NCBI GenBank assembly: GCA_038244535.1
Contig: JBBRTJ010000049.1
Location: forward strand, 1-26,333
DNA from: JBBRTJ01 sp038244535
GTDB taxonomy: Bacteria > Actinomycetota > Acidimicrobiia > Acidimicrobiales > Ilumatobacteraceae
Direction: 5' to 3'
DNA: 26,333 nucleotides
Below the pieces are notes generated by a model. That model did no database searches, was not told the DNA's origin, and was given only the letters and a program-made list of their open reading frames with translations. This document shows positions 7,543-14,211 of the stretch, piece after piece. How positions within the stretch are numbered: position 1 is the stretch's first letter; every line of letters begins with the position of its first letter. Position numbers and translations under genes: made by a program.

Positions 7543-8958
7543 TCATCGCCCGCTCTTGATGCGGGCGCTGAGCTCGGTCACCTGGTCGTACACCTGCTGG
7601 CGTTCCCGCATGAGGCGAGAGATCTTGTCGACAGCGTGAATGACCGTGGTGTGGTCCTGTTTCCCGAACAGACGTGCGATCGCCGGGTACGACAGGTCGG
7701 TGAGCTCACGAAAGACGTACATGCCGACCTGGCGGGCCGATACCAGCGGTCGCTGGCGACTCTTGCTGGTCAGTGCCTCGACCGTGAAGCCGAAGTAGCC
7801 CGCGATGAGCTCGAGCATGGCCGCCGGGGTGAGCATCCGGCCCGACCCCTGGTTGAGGAGGTCGGCGAGGACCCGTTCGGCCAGGGGCACGGTGACCGGG
7901 ACCCGATTGAGGCTCTGGTAGGCGGCGATCCGGATGAGGGCGCCCTCGAGCTCGCGGATGTTGCTCGTCACGTGGGTGGCAATGAACTCGAGCACCTCTG
8001 GGGCGATCAGGGTGTTGTCACGCTCAGACTTGTTGCGCAAGATCGCGATCCGGGTCTCGATGTCGGGGGGCTGGATGTCGGTGATGAGCCCCCAGCGGAA
8101 CCGGCCCCGAAGGCGATCCTCAAGCGTTTGCATGGCGTCGGGCGTGCGGTCGGACGAGATGACGATCTGCTTGTTGGCGCCGTGCAGCGAGTTGAAGGTG
8201 TGGAAGAACTCCTCCTGCAGGCCTTCTGAGCGTTCGATGACCTGGATGTCATCGATCAGCAGCACGTCGACCTCGCGGTAGCGCTTGCGCAGGTTCGGGG
8301 TGGTGCCGGTGCGGACCGCGTCGATGTAGTCGTTGAGGAACGTCTCGGCGGTCACGTAGCGGACCATCTGCAGGGGGTAGTTCTGGCGCACGTAGTGGCC
8401 GATGGCGTGAAGGAGGTGCGTCTTGCCGAGCCCAGGGACGCTGTAGATGAACAGCGGGTTGTAGGCGCGAGCCGGAGTCTCGGCAACGCCGAGCGCAGCG
8501 GCATGGGCGAACCGGTTGGAGGTGCCCACGACGAAGTTCTCGAAGGTGTAGGCCTGATTCAGGACCTCGCCGGTGCGGTCGACGTTGTGGGCCTCAGCGC
8601 GTGGCCCGGACCGCTCGGTCGTCGAAGGTCGGGCCGGGAGCGGCTCGAGCGTGCGCTCCGATGGTGCGGTGCGCACTTCGAGGCGGAGCTCGATGTGCCC
8701 ACCGCCGACTTCGGCCAGCGCATCGTGGACCATCGGCAGGTACCGACCTTCGAGGCGCTCGCGAGCCGCCGAGCTGGGTACGGCCAGGACCATCGCCCCG
8801 TTGGCCGGCACCACCGCGACGTCGTTGAAGGTGGACAACCACACGGCGTCCGACACCTGCGCTCGAAGCAGCTGTGCAGCGGCTGTCCACAGGCTCTCTG
8901 TGTCGTCCACCTGCGGCTCCGCTGATTGGTCACGTTGTGCGTCCACACACCAGTCCAC
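7543..8958 (-). CDS. dnaA: Chromosomal replication initiator DnaA
   Basis: AAA+ initiator that binds DnaA boxes, melts oriC and recruits the helicase. It has 471 residues. Domain I is at about 20-97, with a short linker to 132. The AAA+ domain starts at QAYTFENFVVG, with Walker B LLIDDIQ (233-239) and an arginine-finger region DRLRGRF. Domain IV ends in a helix-turn-helix with the signature DHTTVIHA (435-442). The Walker A reads SVPGLGKT (173-180), so the first glycine of the usual GxxxxGKT is serine; other actinobacteria have GESGLGKT. The GTG 8958 start lies inside a DnaA-box inverted repeat and has no clear Shine-Dalgarno sequence; GTG 8946 four codons later is an alternative. Domain II is short for an actinobacterium, since Streptomyces has a very long one. 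Confidence 0.95.
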   Translation of the reverse strand: MDWCVDAQRDQSAEPQVDDTESLWTAAAQLLRAQVSDAVWLSTFNDVAVVPANGAMVLAVPSSAARERLEGRYLPMVHDALAEVGGGHIELRLEVRTAPSERTLEPLPARPSTTERSGPRAEAHNVDRTGEVLNQAYTFENFVVGTSNRFAHAAALGVAETPARAYNPLFIYSVPGLGKTHLLHAIGHYVRQNYPLQMVRYVTAETFLNDYIDAVRTGTTPNLRKRYREVDVLLIDDIQVIERSEGLQEEFFHTFNSLHGANKQIVISSDRTPDAMQTLEDRLRGRFRWGLITDIQPPDIETRIAILRNKSERDNTLIAPEVLEFIATHVTSNIRELEGALIRIAAYQSLNRVPVTVPLAERVLADLLNQGSGRMLTPAAMLELIAGYFGFTVEALTSKSRQRPLVSARQVGMYVFRELTDLSYPAIARLFGKQDHTTVIHAVDKISRLMRERQQVYDQVTELSARIKSGR

Positions 8959-8971
8959 AAGCTGTGGACAA
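8830..8971. promoter_or_regulatory. DnaA-box cluster at the 5' end of dnaA
   Basis: The TGTGGACAA at 8963-8971 is a perfect TTGTCCACA on the minus strand. CAGTCCACA at 8951-8959 (+) faces it, and together they form the inverted repeat GTCCACA-AGC-TGTGGAC that contains the dnaA GTG start (8958). Further boxes lie inside the first codons of dnaA: GCGTCCACA 8939-8947 (+), CTGTCCACA 8883-8891 (+) and, on the minus strand, TTGTCCACC 8838-8830. The likely role is autoregulation of dnaA, or a second origin subregion. Box calls are direct sequence matches; function is inferred. Confidence 0.65.
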
Positions 8972-9026
8972 CGCGTGGAACCGGGCTCTGGTCATGCCGC
9001 GCCGAACGAGTCGGCGTGGGATGACG

Positions 9027-9057
9027 AACCTAGCACCCGTCGGACAGACGACGGCAA
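9027..9057 (-). promoter_or_regulatory. Putative dnaA promoter
   Basis: On the minus strand TTGCCG (9057-9052) is followed after 19 bases by TAGGTT (9032-9027), a TANNNT -10. Transcription would begin near 9020 and produce a leader of about 60 bases carrying the perfect DnaA box just before the start codon. The 19-base spacer is long, so this call is moderate. Confidence 0.35.
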
Positions 9058-9115
9058 GAGCAACTTTCAGCCCCTCTCCATCACGTCCGGCTCGCGACAC
9101 GGCTAGTGGCCCTGC

Positions 9116-9144
9116 TTGCGGTGCCGGGAGCCACCCCGTAGCCT
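9116..9144 (+). promoter_or_regulatory. Putative rpmH-rnpA-yidD-yidC promoter
   Basis: TTGCGG (9116-9121), a 17-base spacer, then TAGCCT (9139-9144) on the plus strand. This is a reasonable housekeeping-sigma promoter for an actinobacterium and the only good candidate in the dnaA-rpmH gap on this strand. It would give a leader of about 86 bases before rpmH. Confidence 0.45.
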
Positions 9145-9224
9145 CGCGGGTCGTCTCGCGCTTCGGCGTGGGCATCGTCTGGTCAGCCGCGTCCCTGTCT
9201 GGGTATCGCATGCTGGCGGTCTCC

Positions 9225-9230
9225 AGGAGG
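9225..9230 (+). promoter_or_regulatory. Ribosome binding site that fixes the rpmH start
   Basis: A perfect AGGAGG ends six bases before TTG 9237. The conserved L34 N-terminus KRTFQPN begins at the next codon, so TTG is the start even though an ATG-initiated frame extends far upstream. Confidence 0.85.
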
Positions 9231-9236
9231 CAGCAG

Positions 9237-9371
9237 TTGAAGCGCACCTTTCAACCCAACAACCGGAAGCGGGCCAAGAAGCACGGCTTTCGCCAGCGGA
9301 TGTCCACGCGTGGCGGTCGAGCCGTGCTGAAGTCCCGTCGCGAGAAGGGCCGACTGCGCCTGTCGGCGTGA
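9237..9371 (+). CDS. rpmH: 50S ribosomal protein L34
   Basis: A 44-residue, strongly basic protein beginning (M)KRTFQPNNRKRAKKHGFRQRM and containing STRGGRAVLKSRREKGR, the L34 signature almost residue for residue. L34 is a late-assembling protein of the large ribosomal subunit. The start is TTG 9237 behind a strong AGGAGG. Its stop TGA overlaps the rnpA GTG by four bases (GTGA). As in nearly all bacteria, it sits divergently from dnaA and directly before rnpA. Confidence 0.96.
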   Translation: MKRTFQPNNRKRAKKHGFRQRMSTRGGRAVLKSRREKGRLRLSA

Positions 9372-9700
9372 TCTGGCGCGTCCGTGAGCGAGCAGTCCTC
9401 GATCGGATCGAACGCTCCGGGCGGCGAGTGCATGGCGGCCCCCTGTGGTGTCGTTTCGTGCTCGAGCCGGTCGGATCGCCTCCTTGTGTCGCCTTCGCCA
9501 TTGGCCGGCGCCACGGCACCGCGGTGGAACGCAACCGCCTCCGCCGCCGACTTCGTGAAGCCATCCGGCTCGCGCAACCGCCGCTTCCTCCAGGTGCCTA
9601 CCTGGTCGGCAGCCGGCCCGAAGCCAACCGTCTGTCGGCGAGTGAGTTGAGGGCCGCCGTGGCTACCCTCGTCACCGCTGTCGACGCGTCCGCGCCATGA
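9368..9700 (+). CDS. rnpA: Ribonuclease P protein component
   Basis: Protein cofactor of RNase P, which removes the 5' leader of tRNA precursors; it supports the catalytic RNA. It has 110 residues from GTG 9368. The diagnostic RNR stretch reads GRRHGTAVERNRLRRRLREAI (about residues 46-66), followed by LPPGAYLVGSRPEAN. The start is set by the GTGA overlap with the rpmH stop and by homology to the usual length; the open frame upstream, to 9116, runs through rpmH in another frame and is not part of this gene. Its stop overlaps the yidD ATG (ATGA). Confidence 0.92.
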   Translation: MIWRVRERAVLDRIERSGRRVHGGPLWCRFVLEPVGSPPCVAFAIGRRHGTAVERNRLRRRLREAIRLAQPPLPPGAYLVGSRPEANRLSASELRAAVATLVTAVDASAP

Positions 9701-9951
9701 CCCTCACCGCGACCCCGGATCGCCCGCCCCTCGCGGCGCGTCCGCTCCTGACGTTGGTGCGGGGCTACCAGGCGATTCGCGCTGGCCGCCCGTCGCCGTG
9801 TCGCTTCTACCCCTCGTGTTCCGCCTATGCCGTCGAGGCCCTCGAGGTGCACGGTGCAGTCCGAGGCACCTGGTTGGCCACTCGACGCCTCTGCCGCTGC
9901 CATCCCTGGGGTGGCCATGGGGTCGACCTCGTGCCCGAGAAGAAAGCCTGA
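9697..9951 (+). CDS. yidD: Membrane protein insertion efficiency factor YidD
   Basis: An 84-residue protein with the YidD (DUF37) signature: LVRGYQAIRAGRPSPCRFYPSCSAYAVEAL, then RLCRCHPWGGHGVD. Conserved cysteines are in CRFYPSCS and CRCHPW. YidD is a small inner-face membrane-associated protein thought to assist YidC and the Sec translocon. The ATG overlaps the rnpA stop; yidC starts three bases after its stop. This rnpA-yidD-yidC order is conserved across bacteria. Confidence 0.94.
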   Translation: MTLTATPDRPPLAARPLLTLVRGYQAIRAGRPSPCRFYPSCSAYAVEALEVHGAVRGTWLATRRLCRCHPWGGHGVDLVPEKKA

Positions 9952-9954
9952 TCC

Positions 9955-10929
9955 GTGTTCCAGCTCATCGCCTCAGTCCTCGCCTGGTTCTACGCCATCA
10001 TCCCCAACTACGCGATCGCCATCGCGTTGTTGACCTTGACCGTCATGGTGATCGTGACGCCACTGACGCTCAAGGGCACCAAGTCGATGCTCGAGCTTCA
10101 AAAGCACCAGCCGGAGATCAAGCGCCTGCAGCAGCAGTACAAGGGCGATCGCCAGCAGCTCAACGAAGAGATGATGAAGTTCTACAAGGAGCACAAGATC
10201 AACCCCGTTGGGGGTTGCCTGCCGTTGTTGCTCCAGGCGCCGGTGTTCTTCATCCTCTACCGAGTCCTGCACAAGCTCACCGAGACCTGTTCGGCCGCCG
10301 ACGTGGCGAAGGGCATCTGCCCCGGTCCGGCAGGCAACTTCAAGCCGAGCTACCTCGACTCCAGCACCGAGTTGTGGAAGGCGCTCACCTCGACCGACAA
10401 GATGATGGCCTTTGGCCTCGACCTGTCCCGGTCGGCGGTCGATGTCATCAACAACGACGGGATCTTGTACGGGCTGCCCTACTTGATCATGGTGCTGCTC
10501 GTGGCGGGGTCCAGCTTCTACCAGCAGCGGCAGATCACCAGCCGCAACACCGCCGCGGTGAACCCCCAGCAGCAGATGATCATGAAGCTCATGCCGGCGT
10601 TCTTCGCCGTCATCGCCTTGGCGCTGCCGGCGGGGATGGTCGTGTACTTCCTGACCTCCAACCTCTATCGGGTCGGTCAGCAGGCGTACATCACGCGTCG
10701 CTTCTACCGGAAGGACGCTGAGGCCGCCGCAGAAGCAGCAGACGACGTCAAGCCCGTGAAAGACGCTGGAGGAGCGACGAAGGCCAAGGCGCCGGCCCCG
10801 GTGCCCAAGAAGCCCGCTCCAGGAACCGTGACGACACCCCCCAAGGGGAAGGCGACGCCTACGAGGGCGCCTGCCCGACCGACCCCCACTCGCCCCGCGC
10901 CCCAGCGCCCGGTGCCCAAGAAGAAGTGA
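9955..10929 (+). CDS. yidC: Membrane protein insertase YidC
   Basis: A 324-residue insertase of the YidC/Oxa1/Alb3 family, which integrates and folds proteins in the cytoplasmic membrane. An N-terminal hydrophobic segment (about 4-40) is followed by the amphipathic coiled-coil loop (LQKHQPEIKRLQQQYKGDRQ), then INPVGGCLPLLLQAPVFFILYRVL, a hallmark of the family. Further hydrophobic segments lie around 172-190 and 205-235, and the protein ends in a Lys/Pro/Ala-rich tail (about 255-324) finishing PVPKKK. The tail is positively charged and probably contacts the ribosome, as basic YidC tails do in other Gram-positives. It is somewhat shorter than mycobacterial YidC. The start is GTG 9955. Confidence 0.94.
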   Translation: MFQLIASVLAWFYAIIPNYAIAIALLTLTVMVIVTPLTLKGTKSMLELQKHQPEIKRLQQQYKGDRQQLNEEMMKFYKEHKINPVGGCLPLLLQAPVFFILYRVLHKLTETCSAADVAKGICPGPAGNFKPSYLDSSTELWKALTSTDKMMAFGLDLSRSAVDVINNDGILYGLPYLIMVLLVAGSSFYQQRQITSRNTAAVNPQQQMIMKLMPAFFAVIALALPAGMVVYFLTSNLYRVGQQAYITRRFYRKDAEAAAEAADDVKPVKDAGGATKAKAPAPVPKKPAPGTVTTPPKGKATPTRAPARPTPTRPAPQRPVPKKK

Positions 10930-10949
10930 CGAGAGGCTGACGAACCACC

Positions 10950-11741
10950 ATGCAATGGGTCGAGACGACAGGACGTACCGTCGAAGAAGCGAAGGACAAG
11001 GCCCTCGATCAACTGGGCGTCGACGAGGCTGACGCCGAGTTCGAGATCCTGGAGGAGCCGAAGCCCGGCTTGTTTGGGCGGACGCGCGGCGAAGGCCGCG
11101 TCCGGGCCCGTGTCATGCCCATCAAGGCTCGACCCAAAGTCGAGCGTCGTGACCTCAAGCGCAAGACAGGTGCCTCGGAACCCCGGAGTACTGAGCAAGG
11201 CGGACCCACCGCGGAACCAGGCAACACGCCGGAGGATGAGATGGACGAGACGACCGATGTGGTCCCCGTGTCGAACGGCGACGTGTCAGCACAGGAGGGT
11301 GAACGAGCGGCCGCCTTCCTGGTCGGACTGGCCCAGGTGTTCGGGTCTACTGGTTCGACCGAGATCGTCATGGTCGACGACGGCGTCGAGGTGAATCTGA
11401 CCGGCGACGACCTCGGGCTGTTGATCGGGCCGAAGGGCAGCACGCTCACCGCCGTGCAGGACATCACCCGCGTCGTGGCCCAACAGCGAGGTGAGCGCCA
11501 TGAGGGTCGGCTTCGCATCGACATCGCTGGCTACCGCGCCCATCGTGCCGAGGCGCTCAGCCGCTTCACCGCGCAGGTGGCCAGCGAGGTGTTGGCCACG
11601 GGAGCGGCCCGCCGGCTGGAGCCGATGTCGTCGGCGGACCGCAAGGTCGTCCACGATGCTGCGGGCAAGATCGAGGGCATCACGACGTCGTCCGAGGGCG
11701 AAGAACCCGCTCGGCGAGTGGTGATCTCCGTCGCCTCCTAG
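10950..11741 (+). CDS. jag: Jag/KhpB-type RNA-binding protein
   Basis: A 263-residue protein with an N-terminal Jag_N domain (1-50, QWVETTGRTVEEAKDKAL through EEPKPGLFG), an acidic low-complexity linker (about 65-115), a KH domain with the GLLIGPKGSTLTAVQ loop (near residues 150-165), and a C-terminal R3H domain (GYRAHRAEAL ... SSADRKVVHDAA). Jag, also called KhpB or EloR, binds RNA with KhpA and affects cell elongation and division in streptococci; it follows yidC in most Gram-positives. ATG 10950 is 20 bases after yidC. Its TAG stop abuts the rsmG GTG without a gap. The molecular role in this organism is inferred. Confidence 0.9.
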   Translation: MQWVETTGRTVEEAKDKALDQLGVDEADAEFEILEEPKPGLFGRTRGEGRVRARVMPIKARPKVERRDLKRKTGASEPRSTEQGGPTAEPGNTPEDEMDETTDVVPVSNGDVSAQEGERAAAFLVGLAQVFGSTGSTEIVMVDDGVEVNLTGDDLGLLIGPKGSTLTAVQDITRVVAQQRGERHEGRLRIDIAGYRAHRAEALSRFTAQVASEVLATGAARRLEPMSSADRKVVHDAAGKIEGITTSSEGEEPARRVVISVAS

Positions 11742-12341
11742 GTGTCGGACGGAAGCCGCCCCGAGTTCTCCGAGGCCCTCCTCGCCGCGCTGAGGAGCTC
11801 ACAGCAGCTTCGGATGCTCGGAGTCGCGCCGGTCGCCACGCAGGCTCGACACGCTCTGGGGTTCGTCGAGTGGCTGCCCACCGGAGCCCGGTGCCTCGAT
11901 CTTGGCAGTGGTGGAGGGTTGCCGGGACTCGTCATCGCCGAGGTACGGCCCGATGTGGCGCTGACCCTGCTCGACGCCCGCGGCGGACGTACGGACCAAC
12001 TCATTCGCCTAGTGGGCCGGCTGGGCATCGGCCATCGGGTAACGGTGGTTCAAGCCTTGGCGGCCGAGGCAGCCCGTCTCCCCCAGCTCGCAGGGTCTTT
12101 CGATGCGGTGGTGGCGCGCAGCTTCGGGCCTCCTCGAGCTGTGCTCGAGGCCGCGGCCCCGTTCCTGACTCCTGGCGGACGGGTAGTGGTGAGCGAGCCA
12201 CCGGATCGGTCCGATCGTTCCGATCGGTGGCCCGAGACCCTCTTGCGGCGCTTCGGCGCTCGTCGCCTGGACGACGAGGGGGGTCCGGTGGCTTGTTTCG
12301 TACTCGAACAGCACGGGAGTCGTTCGCCGCGTTTCACGTGA
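11742..12341 (+). CDS. rsmG: 16S rRNA (guanine-N7) methyltransferase RsmG
   Basis: GidB-type SAM-dependent enzyme that methylates N7 of G527 (E. coli numbering) in 16S rRNA; its loss gives low-level streptomycin resistance in several bacteria. It has 199 residues. The SAM motif reads CLDLGSGGGLPGLVIAE (about 47-63), then LTLLDARGGRTDQL, and AVVARSFGPPRAVLE carries the conserved ARA/S segment. A short (D-R-S)n repeat near residues 155-163 is encoded by a 9-base tandem repeat. The GTG start directly abuts the jag stop. Its last codons and stop are inside the parS site. Confidence 0.92.
   Translation: MSDGSRPEFSEALLAALRSSQQLRMLGVAPVATQARHALGFVEWLPTGARCLDLGSGGGLPGLVIAEVRPDVALTLLDARGGRTDQLIRLVGRLGIGHRVTVVQALAAEAARLPQLAGSFDAVVARSFGPPRAVLEAAAPFLTPGGRVVVSEPPDRSDRSDRWPETLLRRFGARRLDDEGGPVACFVLEQHGSRSPRFT
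12202..12228 (+). repeat. Three 9-base tandem units inside rsmG
   Basis: CGGATCGGT, CCGATCGTT and CCGATCGGT follow each other in frame and encode D-R-S-D-R-S-D-R. The units differ by one or two bases. They lie in the loop between the strand VVVSEPP and the last helix of RsmG, a place tolerant of length variation. Confidence 0.6.
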
Positions 12342-12345
12342 AACA
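12330..12345. other. parS: parS centromere-like site
   Basis: CGTTTCACGTGAAACA matches the bacterial parS consensus TGTTTCACGTGAAACA at 15 of 16 positions, and its 14-base core GTTTCACGTGAAAC is a perfect palindrome. It overlaps the stop codon of rsmG and lies 105 bases before parA. ParB binds such sites and spreads with CTP to build the origin partition complex. It is the only good match I found by eye in this window. Confidence 0.93.
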
Positions 12346-12352
12346 TCGTTGG

Positions 12353-12383
12353 GTGACACCGGCTGCTCCGTGCTGAGTACGCT
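12353..12383 (+). promoter_or_regulatory. Putative parAB promoter
   Basis: GTGACA (12353-12358), a 19-base spacer and TACGCT (12378-12383) precede parA, with a predicted leader of about 60 bases. The -35 begins eight bases after parS ends, so ParB loading or spreading could act on this promoter. The long spacer keeps confidence modest. Confidence 0.4.
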
Positions 12384-12449
12384 GACGCCGCCCGACGCCG
12401 TTCTGCTCGACCGGTTGGTCCTCCCGTTCTGCATCACGAGGAGTCCGCA

Positions 12450-13292
12450 GTGCCTTCTATCGCCCGCAAGGTGATTCCCGAAGTCGACCCTGACTACGTC
12501 CCCAAGGACCGGCCACTGCCGCGCGTCATGGCCGTGGCCAACCAGAAGGGTGGCGTCGGGAAGACGACGACGGCGATCAACCTCGGGGCCTGCCTGGCTG
12601 ACATCGGGTATCGGACGCTCGTCGTGGATCTCGATCCCCAGGGGAATGCCACGACTGGCCTCGGTGTGGACCCTCGGGGCTTGGATGCCTCGATGTACGA
12701 CGTGATCATCCACGAGGTGCCGCTCGAGGACTGCGTGGTGGCCACCACGGTCAAGGGGCTTTTCGTCGCGCCGGCCAGCCTCGACCTCGCCGGGGCGGAG
12801 ATCGAGCTCGTTCCTGCCTTCAGCCGCGAGCTCCGGTTGCGCCGGGCCATCGAGGCAGTGCTCGACGACTACGACTACGTCTTGATCGACTGCCCGCCGT
12901 CACTTGGCCTGCTGACGGTCAACGGGCTCGCCGCGGCCCAGGAGGTGGTCGTACCGATCCAGTGCGAGTACTACGCGCTCGAGGGTTTGGGCCAGTTGCT
13001 CCGCAACGTCGAACTCGTGCGGCGGAGCCTCAACCCCACGCTGGAACTGAGCACCATCATCTTGGTCATGTACGACGCTCGCACGAAGCTCGCAGATCAG
13101 GTCGTGCACGAGGTGCGCGGCCACTTCGGCGCGAAGGTGTGCCGCACCCTCGTGCCTCGGACCGTCCGGCTGAGCGAGGCGCCATCGTTCGGCCAACCGA
13201 TCATCGCCTTTGATCCGACCTCGCGAGGCGCCATCGCCTATCGCGAACTGGCCAAGGAGGTGAGTGGTGGTGCGCCGGAGCGGACTCGGTAG
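12450..13292 (+). CDS. parA: Chromosome partitioning ATPase ParA (Soj)
   Basis: Deviant Walker A ATPase that positions ParB-parS complexes on the nucleoid. It has 280 residues. The P-loop KGGVGKTTT (33-41) follows PRVMAVANQ. VVDLDPQGNATTGLG is the A' motif and VLIDCPPSLGLLTVN the Walker B region. RLSEAPSFGQPI near the C-terminus is typical of chromosomal ParA. An N-terminal extension of about 25 residues precedes the fold. The start is GTG 12450, with GAGGAG about 6 bases before it. parA overlaps parB by 29 bases. Confidence 0.95.
   Translation: MPSIARKVIPEVDPDYVPKDRPLPRVMAVANQKGGVGKTTTAINLGACLADIGYRTLVVDLDPQGNATTGLGVDPRGLDASMYDVIIHEVPLEDCVVATTVKGLFVAPASLDLAGAEIELVPAFSRELRLRRAIEAVLDDYDYVLIDCPPSLGLLTVNGLAAAQEVVVPIQCEYYALEGLGQLLRNVELVRRSLNPTLELSTIILVMYDARTKLADQVVHEVRGHFGAKVCRTLVPRTVRLSEAPSFGQPIIAFDPTSRGAIAYRELAKEVSGGAPERTR
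13254..13260 (+). promoter_or_regulatory. parB ribosome binding site with three possible GTG starts
   Basis: AAGGAGG ends at 13260, inside the end of parA. Three consecutive GTG codons follow at 13264, 13267 and 13270, spaced 3, 6 and 9 bases from it. The 6- and 9-base spacings suit initiation better than the first, so ParB may be one or two residues shorter than annotated. Confidence 0.6.
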
Positions 13293-14157
13293 GGGGCTCG
13301 GCGCCCTCATCCCCTCCGACGGTCGCGAGGCAGGCCCGGCGGAGCTGCTCGAGCTGCCGCTGGGCAGCATCGTGGCCAATCCCAATCAGCCCCGAACGTC
13401 AGTCGACGAGCAAGCCCTCACCGAACTTGCTGAATCGATCTCGTCGCTCGGTGTGCTGCAGCCGATCCTGGTGCGTCCCCTCGACTCCGGCCAGTACGAG
13501 CTGATCGCGGGCGAGCGGCGCTGGCGTGCGGCCCGCCGCGCCGGCCTCGACACCATCCCGGCCGTGGTTCGTGAGGTCGACGAGATGGCCTCGGTCGCCC
13601 AGGCCCTCGTCGAGAACCTGCAACGCCAGGACCTCACGGCGCTCGAAGAGGCCGCCGCGTTCCTCCAGCTCATCGAGGACTTCGGACTCGGCCACGACGA
13701 GGTCGCGCGGCGGGTGGGCAAGAGCCGTTCGGCGGTGTCGAACACGGTACGGCTGCTCCAGCTCCCCCCGTCCATCCAGCACTTGTTGAGTGCTGGACGC
13801 CTGACCGCGGGCCACGCTCGGGCACTGATGGGCACCCCCGACCGATCGCTGCAGGAGTCGTTGGCCCGCAGTGCCGTGGCTGAGGGTTGGACCGTGAGAG
13901 CAGTCGAAGACGCCGTGCGTACCGCCGCCCGCAGTGGAGGCCCGGCCGATCCTGCGGTCGAGCGGCGTCCAGAGGGCCGTCCAAACCTGCGGCCTCCGGG
14001 GCTGCTCGAGCTCGAGCAGCTGCTCTCTGACCACCTGGCCACCCGCGTGCAGGTCTCGATGGGCGGCAGGCGGGGCAAGGTCGTCATCGAGTTTGCAACC
14101 CTCGATGATCTTGAACGGATCTACCGGATCATCGCCGAACCCGACACCGACGAGTGA
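13264..14157 (+). CDS. parB: Chromosome partitioning protein ParB (Spo0J)
   Basis: CTP-dependent DNA clamp that loads at parS and spreads to organise the origin. It has 297 residues. An N-terminal basic leader with RRSGLGRGLGALIP binds ParA and stimulates its ATPase in related proteins. The CTP-binding domain contains GERRWRAARR (83-92) and VENLQRQDLTALEEA (116-130). The helix-turn-helix is around 140-170 (DEVARRVGKSRSAVSNTVRLL). The C-terminal dimerisation segment starts near 240. It begins within the end of parA. The convergent cwlM-like gene ends 72 bases away. Confidence 0.95.
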   Translation: MVVRRSGLGRGLGALIPSDGREAGPAELLELPLGSIVANPNQPRTSVDEQALTELAESISSLGVLQPILVRPLDSGQYELIAGERRWRAARRAGLDTIPAVVREVDEMASVAQALVENLQRQDLTALEEAAAFLQLIEDFGLGHDEVARRVGKSRSAVSNTVRLLQLPPSIQHLLSAGRLTAGHARALMGTPDRSLQESLARSAVAEGWTVRAVEDAVRTAARSGGPADPAVERRPEGRPNLRPPGLLELEQLLSDHLATRVQVSMGGRRGKVVIEFATLDDLERIYRIIAEPDTDE

Positions 14158-14174
14158 GCCAACGACCCTGAAGG

Positions 14175-14211
14175 TGTGCTTGAAGGTCACTTCAACCACA
14201 GGCACCTGTGG
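14175..14211. terminator. Two competing hairpins in the parB/cwlM convergent gap
   Basis: TGTG-c-TTGAAG-gtca-CTTCAA-c-CACA (14175-14200) forms a stem with one C/C mismatch. CCACAGG-ca-CCTGTGG (14196-14211) forms a perfect 7-base stem. They share bases 14196-14200, so they cannot both form. Being in a 72-base convergent gap, they are candidate terminators for either strand, but neither has a T tract. Confidence 0.4.

Noticed and set aside
9116..9367. N-terminal extension of rnpA to ATG 9116
   Set aside because: It overlaps rpmH fully in another frame and gives 84 extra residues not found in RnpA; GTG 9368 fits length and coupling.
8874..9371. 165-codon frame starting at ATG 8874 and ending at the L34 stop
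   Set aside because: It would run through the dnaA 5' end and both promoters; L34 begins at TTG 9237 behind AGGAGG.
9798..10721. 307-codon frame overlapping yidD and yidC
   Set aside because: Wrong frame of yidC; yidC has full family motifs.
12132..12152. CCTCGAG-CTGTG-CTCGAGG inverted repeat inside rsmG as a regulatory site
   Set aside because: It is fully coding (conserved PPRAVLEAA segment); CTCGAG-type codon pairs are frequent in this genome.
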